From Gonapodya prolifera JEL478 (Eukaryota > Monoblepharomycota > Monoblepharidomycetes > Monoblepharidales > Gonapodyaceae), in contig KQ965815.1 of the NCBI GenBank assembly GCA_001574975.1, positions 481 to 64,480 on the forward strand: a DNA stretch of 64,000 bases, written 5' to 3'. The notes beneath the pieces were generated by a model. It made no database searches, had not been told where the DNA came from, and worked only from the letters and a program-made list of their open reading frames with translations. This document shows, piece by piece, positions 34,142 through 45,637 of this stretch. A program made the position numbers and the translations under genes. The stretch's first letter is position 1; each line of letters starts with the position of its first letter.

Positions 34142-36900
34142 CTAGGCGCAAACACCAAAGCCTTTCTGACAACCAGAGCCACAGCTGTACGGAAGTTAAA
34201 ATACAGAGGGTTAGACGCGTGCAGACATAACCGGTTACCGTGACACAAAACTCACTAGTCGGTCGTCGTTCCACACCACCCTGTGTTACGCAAGACGTCC
34301 CAGTTCAGCAAAACCATTGCATTGAATCCACCCAAAATCAAAACTACTCACCGTAAAGCGAGCAGCACTGCGGTGCGGGGCACGCAGTGTTGACACCCGA
34401 TCCGCACCGCGAGTCTGTCGAAATCGGAATGCCTGAAGGGGGAGGCGGTGGCGAGGACGGTGGGGGAGGCGTGCCAGTTCCGAGCGTGACGGGAATCTCC
34501 TTGTTCCAGACCTGGCCGGGCCAGTTGGCGCCGGGTGGTGTGATCCAAACGAACCTGGATGGAACACATGAATATGGTTGATGTTTGAAGCTCAATGTTT
34601 GTGGATAGAGGAAGGTGTCGCTCACCAGTTGTACGGAGGAGCGTTCAAGGTGGATGTCCAGGTGACGCTAAACACATACGATGTGTATGCGTTCGTGGTC
34701 GACGCCGCGATCGAGTTGAATGCGTAGTTTGACACGATGGGTTTCGAACCAGTGCTCTACATCACCCGAGTGCAGCGTCAAAACCGTCGCCAGCGCGATC
34801 AATACCCACACAAACTATCGCCACCCACCTGATGCAACTCGACCTGCATATCCTTCGCAGTCGCTGTCCAGATCCTGACCGTCACTTGGTACGTCCCCGC
34901 CGCGGGGTTCACGACCGTGGGGATGAGGCTGGTGTCGATGCAGTACGCCGTGCTGCCGCAGGGACTTCCCGTTGTTGGGGGAGGCGGCGGAACAGCGGTG
35001 GTGGTGGTCGTTTTGCGCACGGTGGTTGTTTTGATCGTGGTGGTCACGGGCGCAGGAGGTGGAGGTGGTGGCGGTGTAGGTGGCGGTGGTGGAGGCACTG
35101 CTGTAGTTGTTACCGTAGTCGTTGCTGGTGGTGGCGGTGGCGGAACCGTCGTCGTGGTCGTCGGAGGTGGCGGCGGTGGCGGTGGAGGTGGCGGAGGGAC
35201 AGCAGTTGTAGTTGTGGACTTAGCGGCTACTGTGGTGGTCTTTTTCGTCGTTGTTGCCGGCGGAGGAGGAGGAGAGGGGGCCGAACCCAGAGTTACGGGG
35301 ATAACCTAACACCCACGAATACACGCTCAACGCGTCAACAAGTGAAATGAGTCCTCGGCATTCTCCTTTACGCACCTGATTCCAAATCTGCCCAGCCCAC
35401 CCAGCCCCCGGCGGCGAAATCCAGACGAACCAGTTGTAAGGCGGGTTGCCCAGCGCGGGCCAGGTCAGGCTGAACGTGTAGGTCGTGTAGGAGTTAGAGG
35501 TGGAGGCGGCGATGGAGTTGAAGGCGTAATTGGAAACGATGGCGAGGGAGACGCTCTGTGGGCAGGGGCAAAGGGAAAGGGGGTAAGTCCTGGGCGTGAG
35601 GGAGGGGGAAGGGGAAGGCGCAAGCAGAGGAAAGTACGGTACCTGATGCAACTCGACCAACATATCCTTGGCCGTCGCGGCCCATATCCTGACCGTCACT
35701 CGGTACGTCCCCGCCGCTGCTGACACGACGGTCGGGAGGGTGCTTGTGTCGATGCAGTAATTGGTGCTTCCGCAGGGAGAGCCCGTTGACGGGGGTGGAG
35801 GCGGTGGAGGAGTGGTAGGTGGAGGTGGAGGAGGGGTCGATGGTGGAGGTGGGGGTGGAGTTGAGGGTGGTGGAGGTGGTGGGGTGATGGGTGTGCCGTC
35901 GGTTGAAGGAAGGTTGGTGCCTGTGAGAGAAATTTGTCAAGAGAAGGAAATTCGGGGGTATGAGGGGAAGAGAAGCTCACCGCTCGAAGGTAAGTTGACG
36001 TTGCCGTTGGTGAAACCGCCTCCGTAGTCTCCGCCCATAACCTGTAATGGTGCCAAACGGTCATCTCATGCGCAAACAAACTTCCCATTTATGTATTCAC
36101 TCACCGCCTGGCACCCTTCCGTGTCTCGATCAACAGGGCAATACTTGTTATCATTGCAGCATCGCACGCAGTACTCCCCGCCGCCGAGGATCTCGATGAA
36201 CGTGCTGTAGCCCTGGCAGGTGGCTCCAACGGGGCTTTATTGAGACGCAAACACCGTGGTATTGTCAGTACGTATATGCACTGGCGTGCAATGGCGATGA
36301 CGGTGACGGGAATACTCACCAACCGAGGGCTCCACATCCAGGTCCGTTCGAGTCGTATTGGCCGCCTTGGTCGGACGGGATGAGACCGAATGGGGCTGGG
36401 TTGTACGTTCCTGATACCTGTTATTGTAATTTCACAGACGGCAGCTCATAAAGTGATGCTCGGTGCAATGCAATTACTCAAGGTGTTACCTGAGCGAACT
36501 CGTTATTCGGGGTGCGGACATAATGCGCGGCCGTGATGAACCCCGACGGGATTCGCCTCCCTCCCGTCGACGTAATGGTTCCACCTGGAAGACAGTACGA
36601 AAGCGCATCATACTCGTGATCGCTTATAATGAGGTTCGGTCCGGGCGGCATGATGAGACAGAAGTTGGAGCTGGAGGTGACTTGGATGATTGCGTCGGCG
36701 TTTGCTGAGCAGAGGAGGTGGAAACGTACGTGCTCAGTTTCTGTTTCGTAGGGAAAGTTGATGGCGGAGGCCAAGTATAAGAACTCACCGGCATCCGAAA
36801 ACACGCTGAGTTGGACGACCCCGAGCGCCAGTCCGGCCAAGAGAACGGCGACCTTTGCTCGCAGGGAGCGGTGGCCTCTTGCGCCCATCGAGAGAGCCAT
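34142..36900 (-). CDS. Secreted wall protein: duplicated beta-sandwich modules, Pro-rich linkers, CBM18
   Basis: Start MALSMGARGHRSLRAKVAVL at 36900 gives a signal anchor or peptide. The N-domain (NFCLIMPPGPNLIISDHEYD, IPSGFITAAHYVRTPNNEFA, EILGGGEYCVRCCNDNKYCP) resembles a common fungal secreted family with a CxxPP and paired-Cys pattern. Proline linkers separate two near-identical modules: SPCGSTNYCIDTSTLPTVV..TYRVTVRIWAATAKDMLVEL..NPPYNWFVWISPPGAGWAG and its partner nearer the C-terminus (SPCGSTAYCIDTS, APPYNWFVWITPPGANWPG). The end is a CBM18: RCGSGVNTACPAPQCCSLYG | WCGTTTDY | CGSGCQKGFGVCA, eight cysteines split by two introns, stop at 34142. The CBM18 should bind chitin or its oligomers; the W-rich modules may bind another polysaccharide. 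Confidence 0.8.
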
Positions 36901-37755
36901 TGATGCTTTCCCGTCCAAGTACATCGGTGCCAAGATTGCACCCCTGACTCGGCCGGACGGGGGAATCACCGAATAACCTTTCGTCCAGAAATGTAAGGAA
37001 AATAAATTCAAGCAGTTATGAGTTAACCAGTGCCCCAATGCTTTTCGGCCAGGCAGAGACAACCCTGTCGGAAGTACCGCGTCACGGAGATTGCGGAAAG
37101 ACTATGTCGTAGATAGTTGGCCATATCTCTCCTGGAGTTCTCCTCCTGTCTGTCCGCAACGGGAACACTGAACACAGAGCACGATGATTTGGCCTCGATT
37201 CTGAAGGACGAAGAGACCCCGCGCCGCCGAGTATGATGGGCACGCACGGAAGAAGTTTCGAGCTGCGGCATGTCGGATAAGACGCAGTTGCACTGGAAAC
37301 CGAGGTCACTTCTGATGAGCCCCGCACAATCCGATGGTGATAGTCTCCCAACAGGGATTGCTCCTAAACACATTTAAAATCGAAATTGTACTACTTCATC
37401 AAAGAGACTGAGTTTCAAGAAAATTCGTAATGCGCCAAAAGGGGTCAAAACTTCAAATTCCTTGGTCGAAACAGTTGCTTGTTTTTTGCATTATTTCAGT
37501 GGCCGAAAAGCCACGTTATAAACCAGCAAACCAGTAACGCTTAATATTTTCTCATGAGCCCGCATCGGTTGAAGGTATTTTTCTTTCAGAACCCAAGACT
37601 GCAGTCCGACCCCCAAAAAGTTTACAATTAAACTTCTCTATGTCGAAGCGTCTCATTACTTTATTTCGGGTGTGATTCACGGTGGATTTGCCACCCCCCT
37701 CGGCAGAATTTCGGCCAGTTACTGCCACCATTCCTTGTGCAGAGTCCCCACTACC
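36901..37755. other. Intergenic, divergent promoters
   Basis: About 850 bp between the wall-protein gene (-) and USP5 (+). Small open stretches at 37023-37373 (-) have no recognisable domain. No RNA gene is seen. Confidence 0.45.
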
Positions 37756-40700
37756 ATGGCCACCGCCTGTCCCCACGCGACGTCTCTCGCGTCTACGCTC
37801 GCGCCGCCATCACTCAACACGCCTGTGTACAAGGACGAGTCGGTGTCGCCTCATGTCTTCGAATGCTGCGACCGTCTTACGTAAAACACTTTCATCTTTC
37901 GTTGAATCCGACATTGGACACCGTACCGGGCAATGTTCTCGTGTTTTCAACCATAAAAATGATGAATGATGATTCAATGGGGTGCAGGTGCACGTGAGTC
38001 GACCGATAATGCGAGTTCTGCGGGCTGTAATCCAATCGTGGACACTTTCCACCACATTCTGGGACTCTTTGACCCTCAAACCGGACGAACATGACACTAA
38101 AGACAATGCTTTGACAACCAGGTGAGCGCGAGGCCCGATTCACCCCTAGAGCCCATCCGAAACCATTCGAAACTCCTGCTGTGCCCATCAGGACTTCGAT
38201 CCCGGAATCTGCGTATGCCTGCACTGCTTCAACGGGGGCTGTCTGGATACAGACCGCCGACACGCCATGAAGCACGCCCACCTCCACGGGCACCCTCTGG
38301 CGCTCAAAGTTCGCCGCGTGCCTAAACCGAGACCGGCGGGCGAGGACGGAGAGCCGCCACAGAAGATGACGAAGCTGGAAATCAGGGTCGAGATTGAAGA
38401 GGAGAAGTATGATTGGCATACAAAGCTTGTTTGTTGCGAGTGTGGGAAGGACGAGCCGGTGGAGTTGGATGAGGCAAAGTTTCCCGGCGTGAGTTGGGTC
38501 GAGCGAAGGAGGCCCGCGAGCACAGCGAGCAGGCCGAAGATTCAAGATGCGAAGTCTGGACTGCGAAGCACGCATGAGCGAGTCCTAAGCACCGCGAGGT
38601 GCTGACCGAGGACTCTTTCGCGGAACAACCTGAGGCGTACGTAGGCGCGAGAGCGCCGACGGAGGCGAATGATCCCACGAGGAGTGCATATTACGGCCTG
38701 CGTGTGCGCGTTCATATATCGTGGTGCGGTACAACATTCACATTTCGATAACCACCACCACCTTCCCCCATCCGCCACACAGCTCCGCCGCCTCGCCGAC
38801 GTAGTGATGACCTCCCTCTCCGCGGCCAAAAGGTCCGAGATCAAGGCGTGGGAGGAGGAAGTGAAGCCGTGCGAGCACTGCGAGCATTTGGAGCAGGATG
38901 CGGGTGTGGGCAAGGTGTCTCCCGAAGGAGGTGAAAATAACACAGTTCGACTTCCTTTCCCTTTCTGCCGGATTTTACCGCTGATGATGTGGTGCGTCCC
39001 CCGTGCCCCCTCTAGCACACTGCTCCCTCTGCGACCTCTCGAACAACCTCTGGCTCTGCCTCACGTGCGGGAACCTGGGATGCGGGCGGAGGCAGTACGA
39101 CGGAAGTGGGGGCAACGGACACGCGTCGGATCATTACGCGGCAACGATGCATCCCCTGGCGGTAAAGTTGGGCACGATTACGCCGGAAGGGACTGCTGGT
39201 GGGTGCAGATGTAGTTGCGTTGAAATGAATGGAGGGCATTGGGTTTTGATTTTTGTCGACAAACAGACATCTATTGTTACCTCCACGACGATGGCGTGCT
39301 GGACCCCCACTTGGCGAAACACCTGTTGCGTTTTGGGATCGATGTTGCGGCGCAGACAAAGAGGGAGAAGAGCGTCGCGGAACTGGTAAGCTCGCGTTCC
39401 GTCGGTGTGAATGATCAATCGCGCAGCTTGTTTACACATTACGCCCTTGATAACTCAAAGCAATTGGAGAAGAACCTCGCGTTTGATTTCTCGATGGTGA
39501 CGGAAGACGGGAAAGCGCTGGAGCCACTCTTCGGGCCTGGATACACGGGGCTGAAGAACTTGGGTAACAGGTAATGGTCTCTCCCTTATCCACCTTCTTC
39601 CCTTCGCCCCTTGACCGTTCACCCCACAAGCTGCTACATGGCCTCGGTCCTCCAATCCCTCTTCTCAGTCGAACCCTTCGCCGAACGGTACATCGAGCTC
39701 GCCTACACGCATCCAACCACGCCGCACGCACATGCGAGACCGGGAGAGTGTTTCCACTGCCAGATGGCCAAGGTTGCCGACGGGCTGCTCAGTGGGCGGT
39801 ATTCACATCCGCCAGAGGGCGCCGCGGCCGAGGAGGGCCACGGGCAGGAGGGTGTGGCGCCCAGGGGGTTCAAGGAGATGGCGGGTAAGGATCATGTGGA
39901 GTTTTCGTCAATGAGGCAACAGGTGTGTTGTGTGGGACCCCGAAGAAGAAGAAGCGAGTCCAGTACTCACACCGAACATTGTAATGATCACAAGGACGCC
40001 TTCGAATTCCTCCAACACCTCCTCCGCCTGATCCAACAACGCGAGCGCGCTCACAACGTGGACCCTACCACCATCTTCAACTTCCAGCTCGAGCAGCGCC
40101 TGGAGTGCCGCACGTGCCAAGGGGTGCGGTACCAGCGGACCCGGGACTCGGCCATCACCGTGCCCGTACCGCCACGCGTGCTGTCCAGGAAGACCGGAGA
40201 AGACGGGAAGGAGGTGGTGGAGTACGAGCCGATACAGTTGGATGAGTGTGTGGCGAGGTTGTGTGGCGCGGAGGATGTGCAGTTTGAGTGTCCGAATGGG
40301 CATAAGGGCGTTGCGTCGAAGTGAGTCGTCTTGGAATGTTTCGTGCGCTCTTAGTGGGCCGCGGCGTGTTGGGACTAACGAGCTGGTTTTGACCGAAGAG
40401 TTACGCGGTTCGCCACCTTCCCCGACTACTTGGTCGTGCAAGCGACGCGATTCGTCTTCGAGAACTGGGTTCCCAAGAAGCTTAGTGAGCTTCACTTGCT
40501 TCCCAGTGTCCGCCTACCGTGTCTCACTCCCCTTCCACCTGCTTTATAAGCTATTCCCCTGGTCGTACCGCTGGAATACAACATGGAGACGTACCGGAGC
40601 GAAGGCAAGCAACCCGGCGAAACCATTTTACCGGAAGCTCCCTCTTCTTCATGTATGTATCTTGCAGTCTGCAGCCCGGTTGAGGTCAATTAGAATCGTC

Positions 40701-41581
40701 CCGATCTGACTGTCCTTTCCTCAGCGGCATCTTCCGGTCCTCAGTTCAACCAAGCGGCGGTCGAGCAGCTGATGGCTATGGGATTCCCGGACGTGCGGTG
40801 CAAGAAGGCCCTCCTTGCCACGGGGAACGCCGACGCTGAGGCTGCGATGAACTGGCTGTTTGGACATATGGATGATCCTGGTAAGTGCACTTTGATATAC
40901 CGTACCACCATGTGCTCACCATCACACAATATCCGCGTGAAATTGAAGATATCGACGATCCAATTCCCGATGCTGCCGCTGCTTCAACTGGAGCGTCAGT
41001 GAGCGAGGGGGATTTGGCGATGCTTATGGATATGGGCTTCAGCAAAATGCAGGCTACAAAAGCGTTGCGGGAAACGGTGAGTTTAGATTTCAGATGTCGG
41101 TAATCAACCCATCGGCGACAAACCTTCGCGGCTCTGGTTCTCAGAGTAACAACACGGAACGGGCAGTGGAATGGCTCTTCAGCCACCCCGATGATCCAGG
41201 CGATGACGGATCATCGTCTGCTGCTCCTGCAGCTCCTGCGGAACCAAGTGAGTCGAACGACTTGAAACTGATGTGGGCGTCTTCTTTATTTATGTCTGCC
41301 TGCTCTCCCTCAGATGTGGATACTCTACCAGCTCGGTTCCAGCTCATGTCGTTCATCAACCACAAAGGTTCGTCCGTCCACGCGGGGCACTACGTGGCGC
41401 ACGTGTGGAAGGAAGGCAAGTGGGTGCTGTTCAACGACGAGAAGGTGGTGCATGCGACCAGTCCACCCGTGCAAGACGCCTACGTGTACGGTGAGTCTGC
41501 GATCTTTTGAAGCTATACAGGGAACTGTCCGTGTTAACTCCATGTCGATCATTGTGTACAGTTTTCAAACGGTTGAAGTGA
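37756..41581 (+). CDS. UBP14: Ubiquitin carboxyl-terminal hydrolase 5 / Ubp14
   Basis: Exon 1 37756-37838 (MATACPHATSLAS), a 19 nt microexon 38103-38121, exon 3 38192-38488, next exon from 38783, and at least eight more. Domains: cryptic ZnF (CFDNQDFDPGICVCLHCFNG), linker RRLADVVMTSLSAAKRSEIK, ZnF-UBP (AHCSLCDLSNNLWLCLTCGN, LGCGRRQYDGSGGNGHASDH), Cys box GLKNLGNSCYMASVLQSLFS, two UBA domains (VEQLMAMGFPDVRCKKALLA; LAMLMDMGFSKMQATKALRE), His box HKGSSVHAGHYVAHVWKEGK, and the end VFKRLK. Splice choices restore frame at each checked junction. The enzyme trims unanchored polyubiquitin chains so that ubiquitin is recycled and the proteasome is not blocked. Exon 3's following intron contains a hairpin-rich insertion, listed separately. 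Confidence 0.95.
38500..38690 (+). repeat. Hairpin-rich insertion in USP5 intron 3
   Basis: The 294 nt intron (38489-38782) is much longer than its neighbours because of ~190 bp full of short palindromes. AGCACC-GCGA-GGTGCT (38588-38603) is a perfect hairpin with a GNRA-type loop, extended by an outer GTCCT/AGGAC pair (38582-38586 with 38609-38613). GGCGC-GAGA-GCGCC (38644-38657) is a second perfect hairpin with a GNRA loop. GGCC at 38511-38514 and 38532-38535 encloses a third, weaker one. The motif GCGAAG or GCGAG recurs about every 10-20 nt. It looks like a structured RNA or a mobile GC-rich palindromic element; no protein is encoded. Confidence 0.6.
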
Positions 41582-41793
41582 TTGATGTCGGAACCGCGCT
41601 GTAGCTGGAGATATATCACTGTGTCACTTTAGTTACTAGAAAAATCGATGTGGATTGTGATTCGATGACGACCACAGCCCTACTGAAAAGCTACGAGATT
41701 CTTGTGGGTCTCCAACCGCTTCTCAGCTATCGCTGGTCAATATTGCTCATCCACCTTTGCTCCAGGATCGTTACGCTCCTCCGCCCCGAGCTG

Positions 41794-43551
41794 ATGGCTA
41801 CGCGATTCCACCTCCTCGACCTTCCCGATGAAATTATCGCACATATCGGCCGCCTATTGCCGGATCGATTGGGCCTTCCCACTACCGCCCTCAATAAGCG
41901 CCTTTACTGTATCTTCGCTGACCCCGTGAACATCGCTCTGCGAATCCTGTTTGACAACACGCTGAGCTCGTTCAAGGGTGAAGCAATCAGGGATCAGAAC
42001 GTTTTTGAACATCTTTGTCGCTTGGTTGATATCGGGGCACCTCAGGCGGGAGATCTTCTCGGAGTCGCCGCACTAGATGATAGACCTTCTGCCGCCCGAT
42101 GTTTGCTGGAACGCGCGACGAGAGCTGGGTTCATGCACGAGAACCGGGACATTGCTCTGAAGGTGTCATCTGAACTCGGACATGTGGAGGTGGTGAGAGC
42201 CTTACTTGACTTCGGAGCCGATGTCCATTTTTTGGACATTCGTGGTTCCCTCTCCCGAACAATCATGTACGGACACCCAGGGCACGTTGAAGTTGTGCAT
42301 CTCCTCTTATTGCACGGAGCAAACGTCCACTTGGAAAATGGCCAAGCGCTCTGGGTTGCAGCGGGGCATTGCAAAAACGAAGAGGTTCTCCGAGTGTTGT
42401 TAAAGCACGGAGCGGACCCGAATGCGGGGGAAGGAAAAGCTCTCATAATGGCCGCAACCCTTGGCAAGTCAACGGCAGTCAAGATTCTGATCGAAAACGG
42501 ATTTGACATGCAGCGTTATGGTGGACACGCCCTCGCTGCAGCTTGCTATAGTGGCCATCTTGATGTTATCAGAATGCTTCTGGAAAGCGGCGCCGATGTT
42601 AGCTGCCACGATGATAGGCCCATCATCTTTGCTTGCGAACGACAGATGCCAGAAGTGGTAGAAACCTTGATTCGATATGGCGCGAATGTCCGAGCTCGAG
42701 ATGACATGTGCATCATTTTAGCGGCGCAATGTGGTAACGTGGACATTTGCAGGCTATTACTTGCAAATGGAGCAGACTGCCGTTCGCAAGGTAATAAAGC
42801 GCTCCTGATGGCTGCGCGTTGTGGCCATCTGGAGGTTGTATCATTGCTTTTGGACGCCGGTGCAAACCCAAGTGTGCGGGAGGGAGAGGGTTCCGCCCTC
42901 TTGAACGCGGTGAAGTGGCGACATTTCGAAGTTGTGAAGCTTCTTCTCGATCGTGGAAGCGGAGTGTATAGAGGGAGTCTGTCTGCCGCTGTGAAAGTCA
43001 GACAGATGAGCATTTTGGAGATTATGCTAGAACAGCAAGTCACTACTGAAGAACTGGACAACGCTCTCGTTATCGCGGCGGAATGCGGCCATTTGAATGC
43101 CCTTGAGCTACTTCTTGATGCGAGGCGTTCGAACTGCACTCTTAATCGAGAACCAGACGTTATGGCGTTCTCGAAGGCCGCCTGGAACGGACATCTCGAT
43201 ATCGTGCAATTTTTCTTGGATCACGGGATGAACATTCACGCGCCTGCTGGTACTGATGCCTTCATTGCATCTGCCGAGCGCAAGCGCGTGCCCATCGTGA
43301 ATCTGTTCCTCGACCACGGTCTCAACATTCACGCTGAGAATGAGCGGGCGCTGAGAGAAGCTGCAGAAAAGGGAAAATTCCGTCTTGTGAAGTTTCTGTT
43401 GAAGAAGGGTGCCAGGATTGATGGGCCGGACGGGGTGATTTTGGAGGCTGCGAAGAAGAGTCGTAGTCGGAAGGTGCTCAAGTTGGGCAAGGAGCGGATT
43501 CGGAGACAAGTGAAGCGGGGCGAGTGGCCACCTCATAGCAGCTCCAAGTAG
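41794..43551 (+). CDS. F-box and ankyrin-repeat protein
   Basis: Single exon, 585 residues from ATG 41794 (an earlier in-frame ATG at 41650 would add 48 residues lacking any domain). An F-box opens the protein: LLDLPDEIIAHIGRLLPDRL followed by ALNKRLYCIFAD. Ankyrin repeats then run from about residue 110 to 560 with the usual ..G.....LL..GA.....: for example GHVEVVRALLDFGADVHFLD, GHLDVIRMLLESGADVSCHD, GNVDICRLLLANGADCRSQG, GHLEVVSLLLDAGANPSVRE, about 12-13 repeats. The tail is basic (KSRSRKVLKLGKERIRRQVK). Likely an SCF substrate adaptor with ankyrin recognition. A decayed tandem copy follows. Confidence 0.85.
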   Translation: MATRFHLLDLPDEIIAHIGRLLPDRLGLPTTALNKRLYCIFADPVNIALRILFDNTLSSFKGEAIRDQNVFEHLCRLVDIGAPQAGDLLGVAALDDRPSAARCLLERATRAGFMHENRDIALKVSSELGHVEVVRALLDFGADVHFLDIRGSLSRTIMYGHPGHVEVVHLLLLHGANVHLENGQALWVAAGHCKNEEVLRVLLKHGADPNAGEGKALIMAATLGKSTAVKILIENGFDMQRYGGHALAAACYSGHLDVIRMLLESGADVSCHDDRPIIFACERQMPEVVETLIRYGANVRARDDMCIILAAQCGNVDICRLLLANGADCRSQGNKALLMAARCGHLEVVSLLLDAGANPSVREGEGSALLNAVKWRHFEVVKLLLDRGSGVYRGSLSAAVKVRQMSILEIMLEQQVTTEELDNALVIAAECGHLNALELLLDARRSNCTLNREPDVMAFSKAAWNGHLDIVQFFLDHGMNIHAPAGTDAFIASAERKRVPIVNLFLDHGLNIHAENERALREAAEKGKFRLVKFLLKKGARIDGPDGVILEAAKKSRSRKVLKLGKERIRRQVKRGEWPPHSSSK

Positions 43552-43785
43552 ATACCAGTACCACGTGACGATCTGACGATCTATTACGAGCACATTCTGC
43601 CCCGTATTAATGAGAATCTCTTCCTCGTATGGCAGCACCAAATTAGAATAACTTCATCGGCGAGTCAGCCAAAGTTTCGAAGGTGAGCTGCGAGCGCTGC
43701 AGCATCACTCAGCAGGCATCGGTATCTCACTGCCAGAGCAAATCCTTGCAGAATCAACGATCGCCAGCGAACGGGTCGAGGAAGA

Positions 43786-45556
43786 TGGCTGAACCGTTCA
43801 ACCTCTTCGCCCTACCAGACGAGATATTCGTGCATACCTGTGCTCCGAGCGACTGGCGCTTCCGTCAAAAGCTCTCAACCGGCGACTTCATAGTATTTTC
43901 ACTGAACTGGTCAGCATCGCCCAGCGAATCCTCGGTCGCTTCCGAAATGGCGGATCCGGAGCTTTGTCGAGGCGGAAGCCGAACGGGATGAACTCGTTCT
44001 CAATGCCTTGTGCCGGTTGGTCGACATTGCCAGTGAAATCGCATCAGACCTTGTGTCAATTGCCGCATTGGTAGGCAGCACTTCTGCCACGACCTGTTTG
44101 ATTGAAAGAACTGCGTAGGTGAAGCACACTTTTGTAAATCGGGATTTCGCTCTGATGAAAGCATCAGAGCGCGGACATGTTGAGGTGGTAAAGCTTTTGT
44201 TGGACTTGGGAGCCAACGTCCACTTTTGGGACAACAAGCCCTCATACGAGCAACCGCGCACAGGCGTAAAGCAGTGTTGGAAATGCTGTTATCGCGTGGG
44301 GCCAACGTGCACGCCGAAAACGATTTTGCGCTCTTCATGGCTGCCGGATTCGGTCCCAGGCCGGAAGTTGTCGAAATTGTTGAGCTATTGCTGACGCTCG
44401 GCGCGTACCCAAATACAAAAGACGGTCGAGCACTCTTCAACGCTTCTCGATTTGGAAACAGTTATGCTGTCAAGCTTCTGATCGATTATGGCGTTGATAT
44501 TAAACGTTTTGGCGGACGAGCTCTTTTAGCAGCATGTCTCACCGGTCAAAATGAAGTCGTCAGGGTCCTTTTGGAGAATGGTGTGGATGTACACTACGAG
44601 TCCCATCGATCTATCGCTCATGCGTGTGAGCGCGGGAATCTCGAAGTGGCAAAGATCTTGCTCCACTTTGGCGCTGACGCGAGAGCGCGCAACAACTGGT
44701 GCATCGTACTGGCAGCGCAATCTGGCAACTTGGAGTTGTGCAACCTGTTATTGGCGAATGGAGCGGACTTTGAATCGCGAAATCATGAGGCACTGAGCGT
44801 TGCAGCCCGTTTTGGACACTTCCAAATTGTTTCACTCCTTTTGGATTTGGGTTCTGACCCAAACGCGAGAAGAGGAAATGACGCTGCTCTCAGCGCGGCA
44901 TCAAAAAATGGACATGCGGAAGTTGTTAAGGTGCTTCTGAATCGTGGGAGTGCTTTTTGGAGGAGCAGTTTCGCTGGGGCCTTGATTGCGGGACACATCG
45001 ATGTTTGGCTGGTACTCCTGGACCCCTTCACCAGCGATACTGAAGCACTGGATGAGGCGCTTGCAATTGCATCATCGAGAGGGTACAGTGACATTGTGGA
45101 ACTCATCCTTCGTGTGACTCAAGGAAAGGGGCCCCTGACAGGCCATCAGACGGACTGGCATTCATTACAGCTGCTCGAAGAGGCTACACCGAAATTGTCA
45201 AGCTTTTTCTGAACCACGGCATAAATATTTATTCCCAAATGGGTATTGACGCTCTATTTTGGTCTGTTGAGAGGAAGCGCGCGGATGTTGTGGACTTGTT
45301 CGTTGCCCGTGGTATTGACATCTACACTCAAGGGATGCAACCTCTGAAGGAGGTAGCCGAGAGGGGCAACTTTCGGTTGGTGAAGTTCCTGCTGAAGAGG
45401 GGAGTTAAGGTAGATGGACCGGACGGTATGGTTGTGAAGGCAGCAGGTTTGGGCGGCTGCAGCAAGGTCCTCGGGGTTGTGAAGAAGCGGGCTCGAAGAG
45501 AAGCGATTCAGAAGGAACGTCAAGGCTGTAACTCTAGCAGTATTACCCCAATGTGA
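43786..45556 (+). pseudogene. Decayed tandem copy of the F-box/ankyrin gene
   Basis: Begins MAEPFNLFALPDEIFVHTCA (F-box) but the frame changes within the F-box; a second segment (LNALCRLVDIASEIASDLVS) matches the intact neighbour's CRLVDIGAPQAGDLL. There is a stop after LIERTA near 44118, a shift near 44235, and another near 45140, after which KLFLNHGINIYSQMGIDALF continues to the basic tail. Between these the ankyrin repeats are well kept (GQNEVVRVLLENGVDVHYES, GNLELCNLLLANGADFESRN). A ~329-codon uninterrupted ankyrin stretch (44226-45212) could still be expressed as a shorter protein. Confidence 0.75.
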
Positions 45557-45637
45557 ACCGATCTGTGCCATGATGTGACACGAGGCTATTATTTATGTAA
45601 TCAAAGTATCCAGCAAAAGTCCCCCAAAACGATCTGT

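Noticed and set aside
34917-35309. Long plus-strand open frame rich in Gly and Val
   Set aside because: It is the antisense of the proline-rich linkers of the wall protein; CCx codons read back as GGx keep the opposite strand open by composition.
42042-43139. Long minus-strand open frames across the F-box/ankyrin gene
   Set aside because: Antisense shadows of a well-supported ankyrin gene; no domain and implausible composition.
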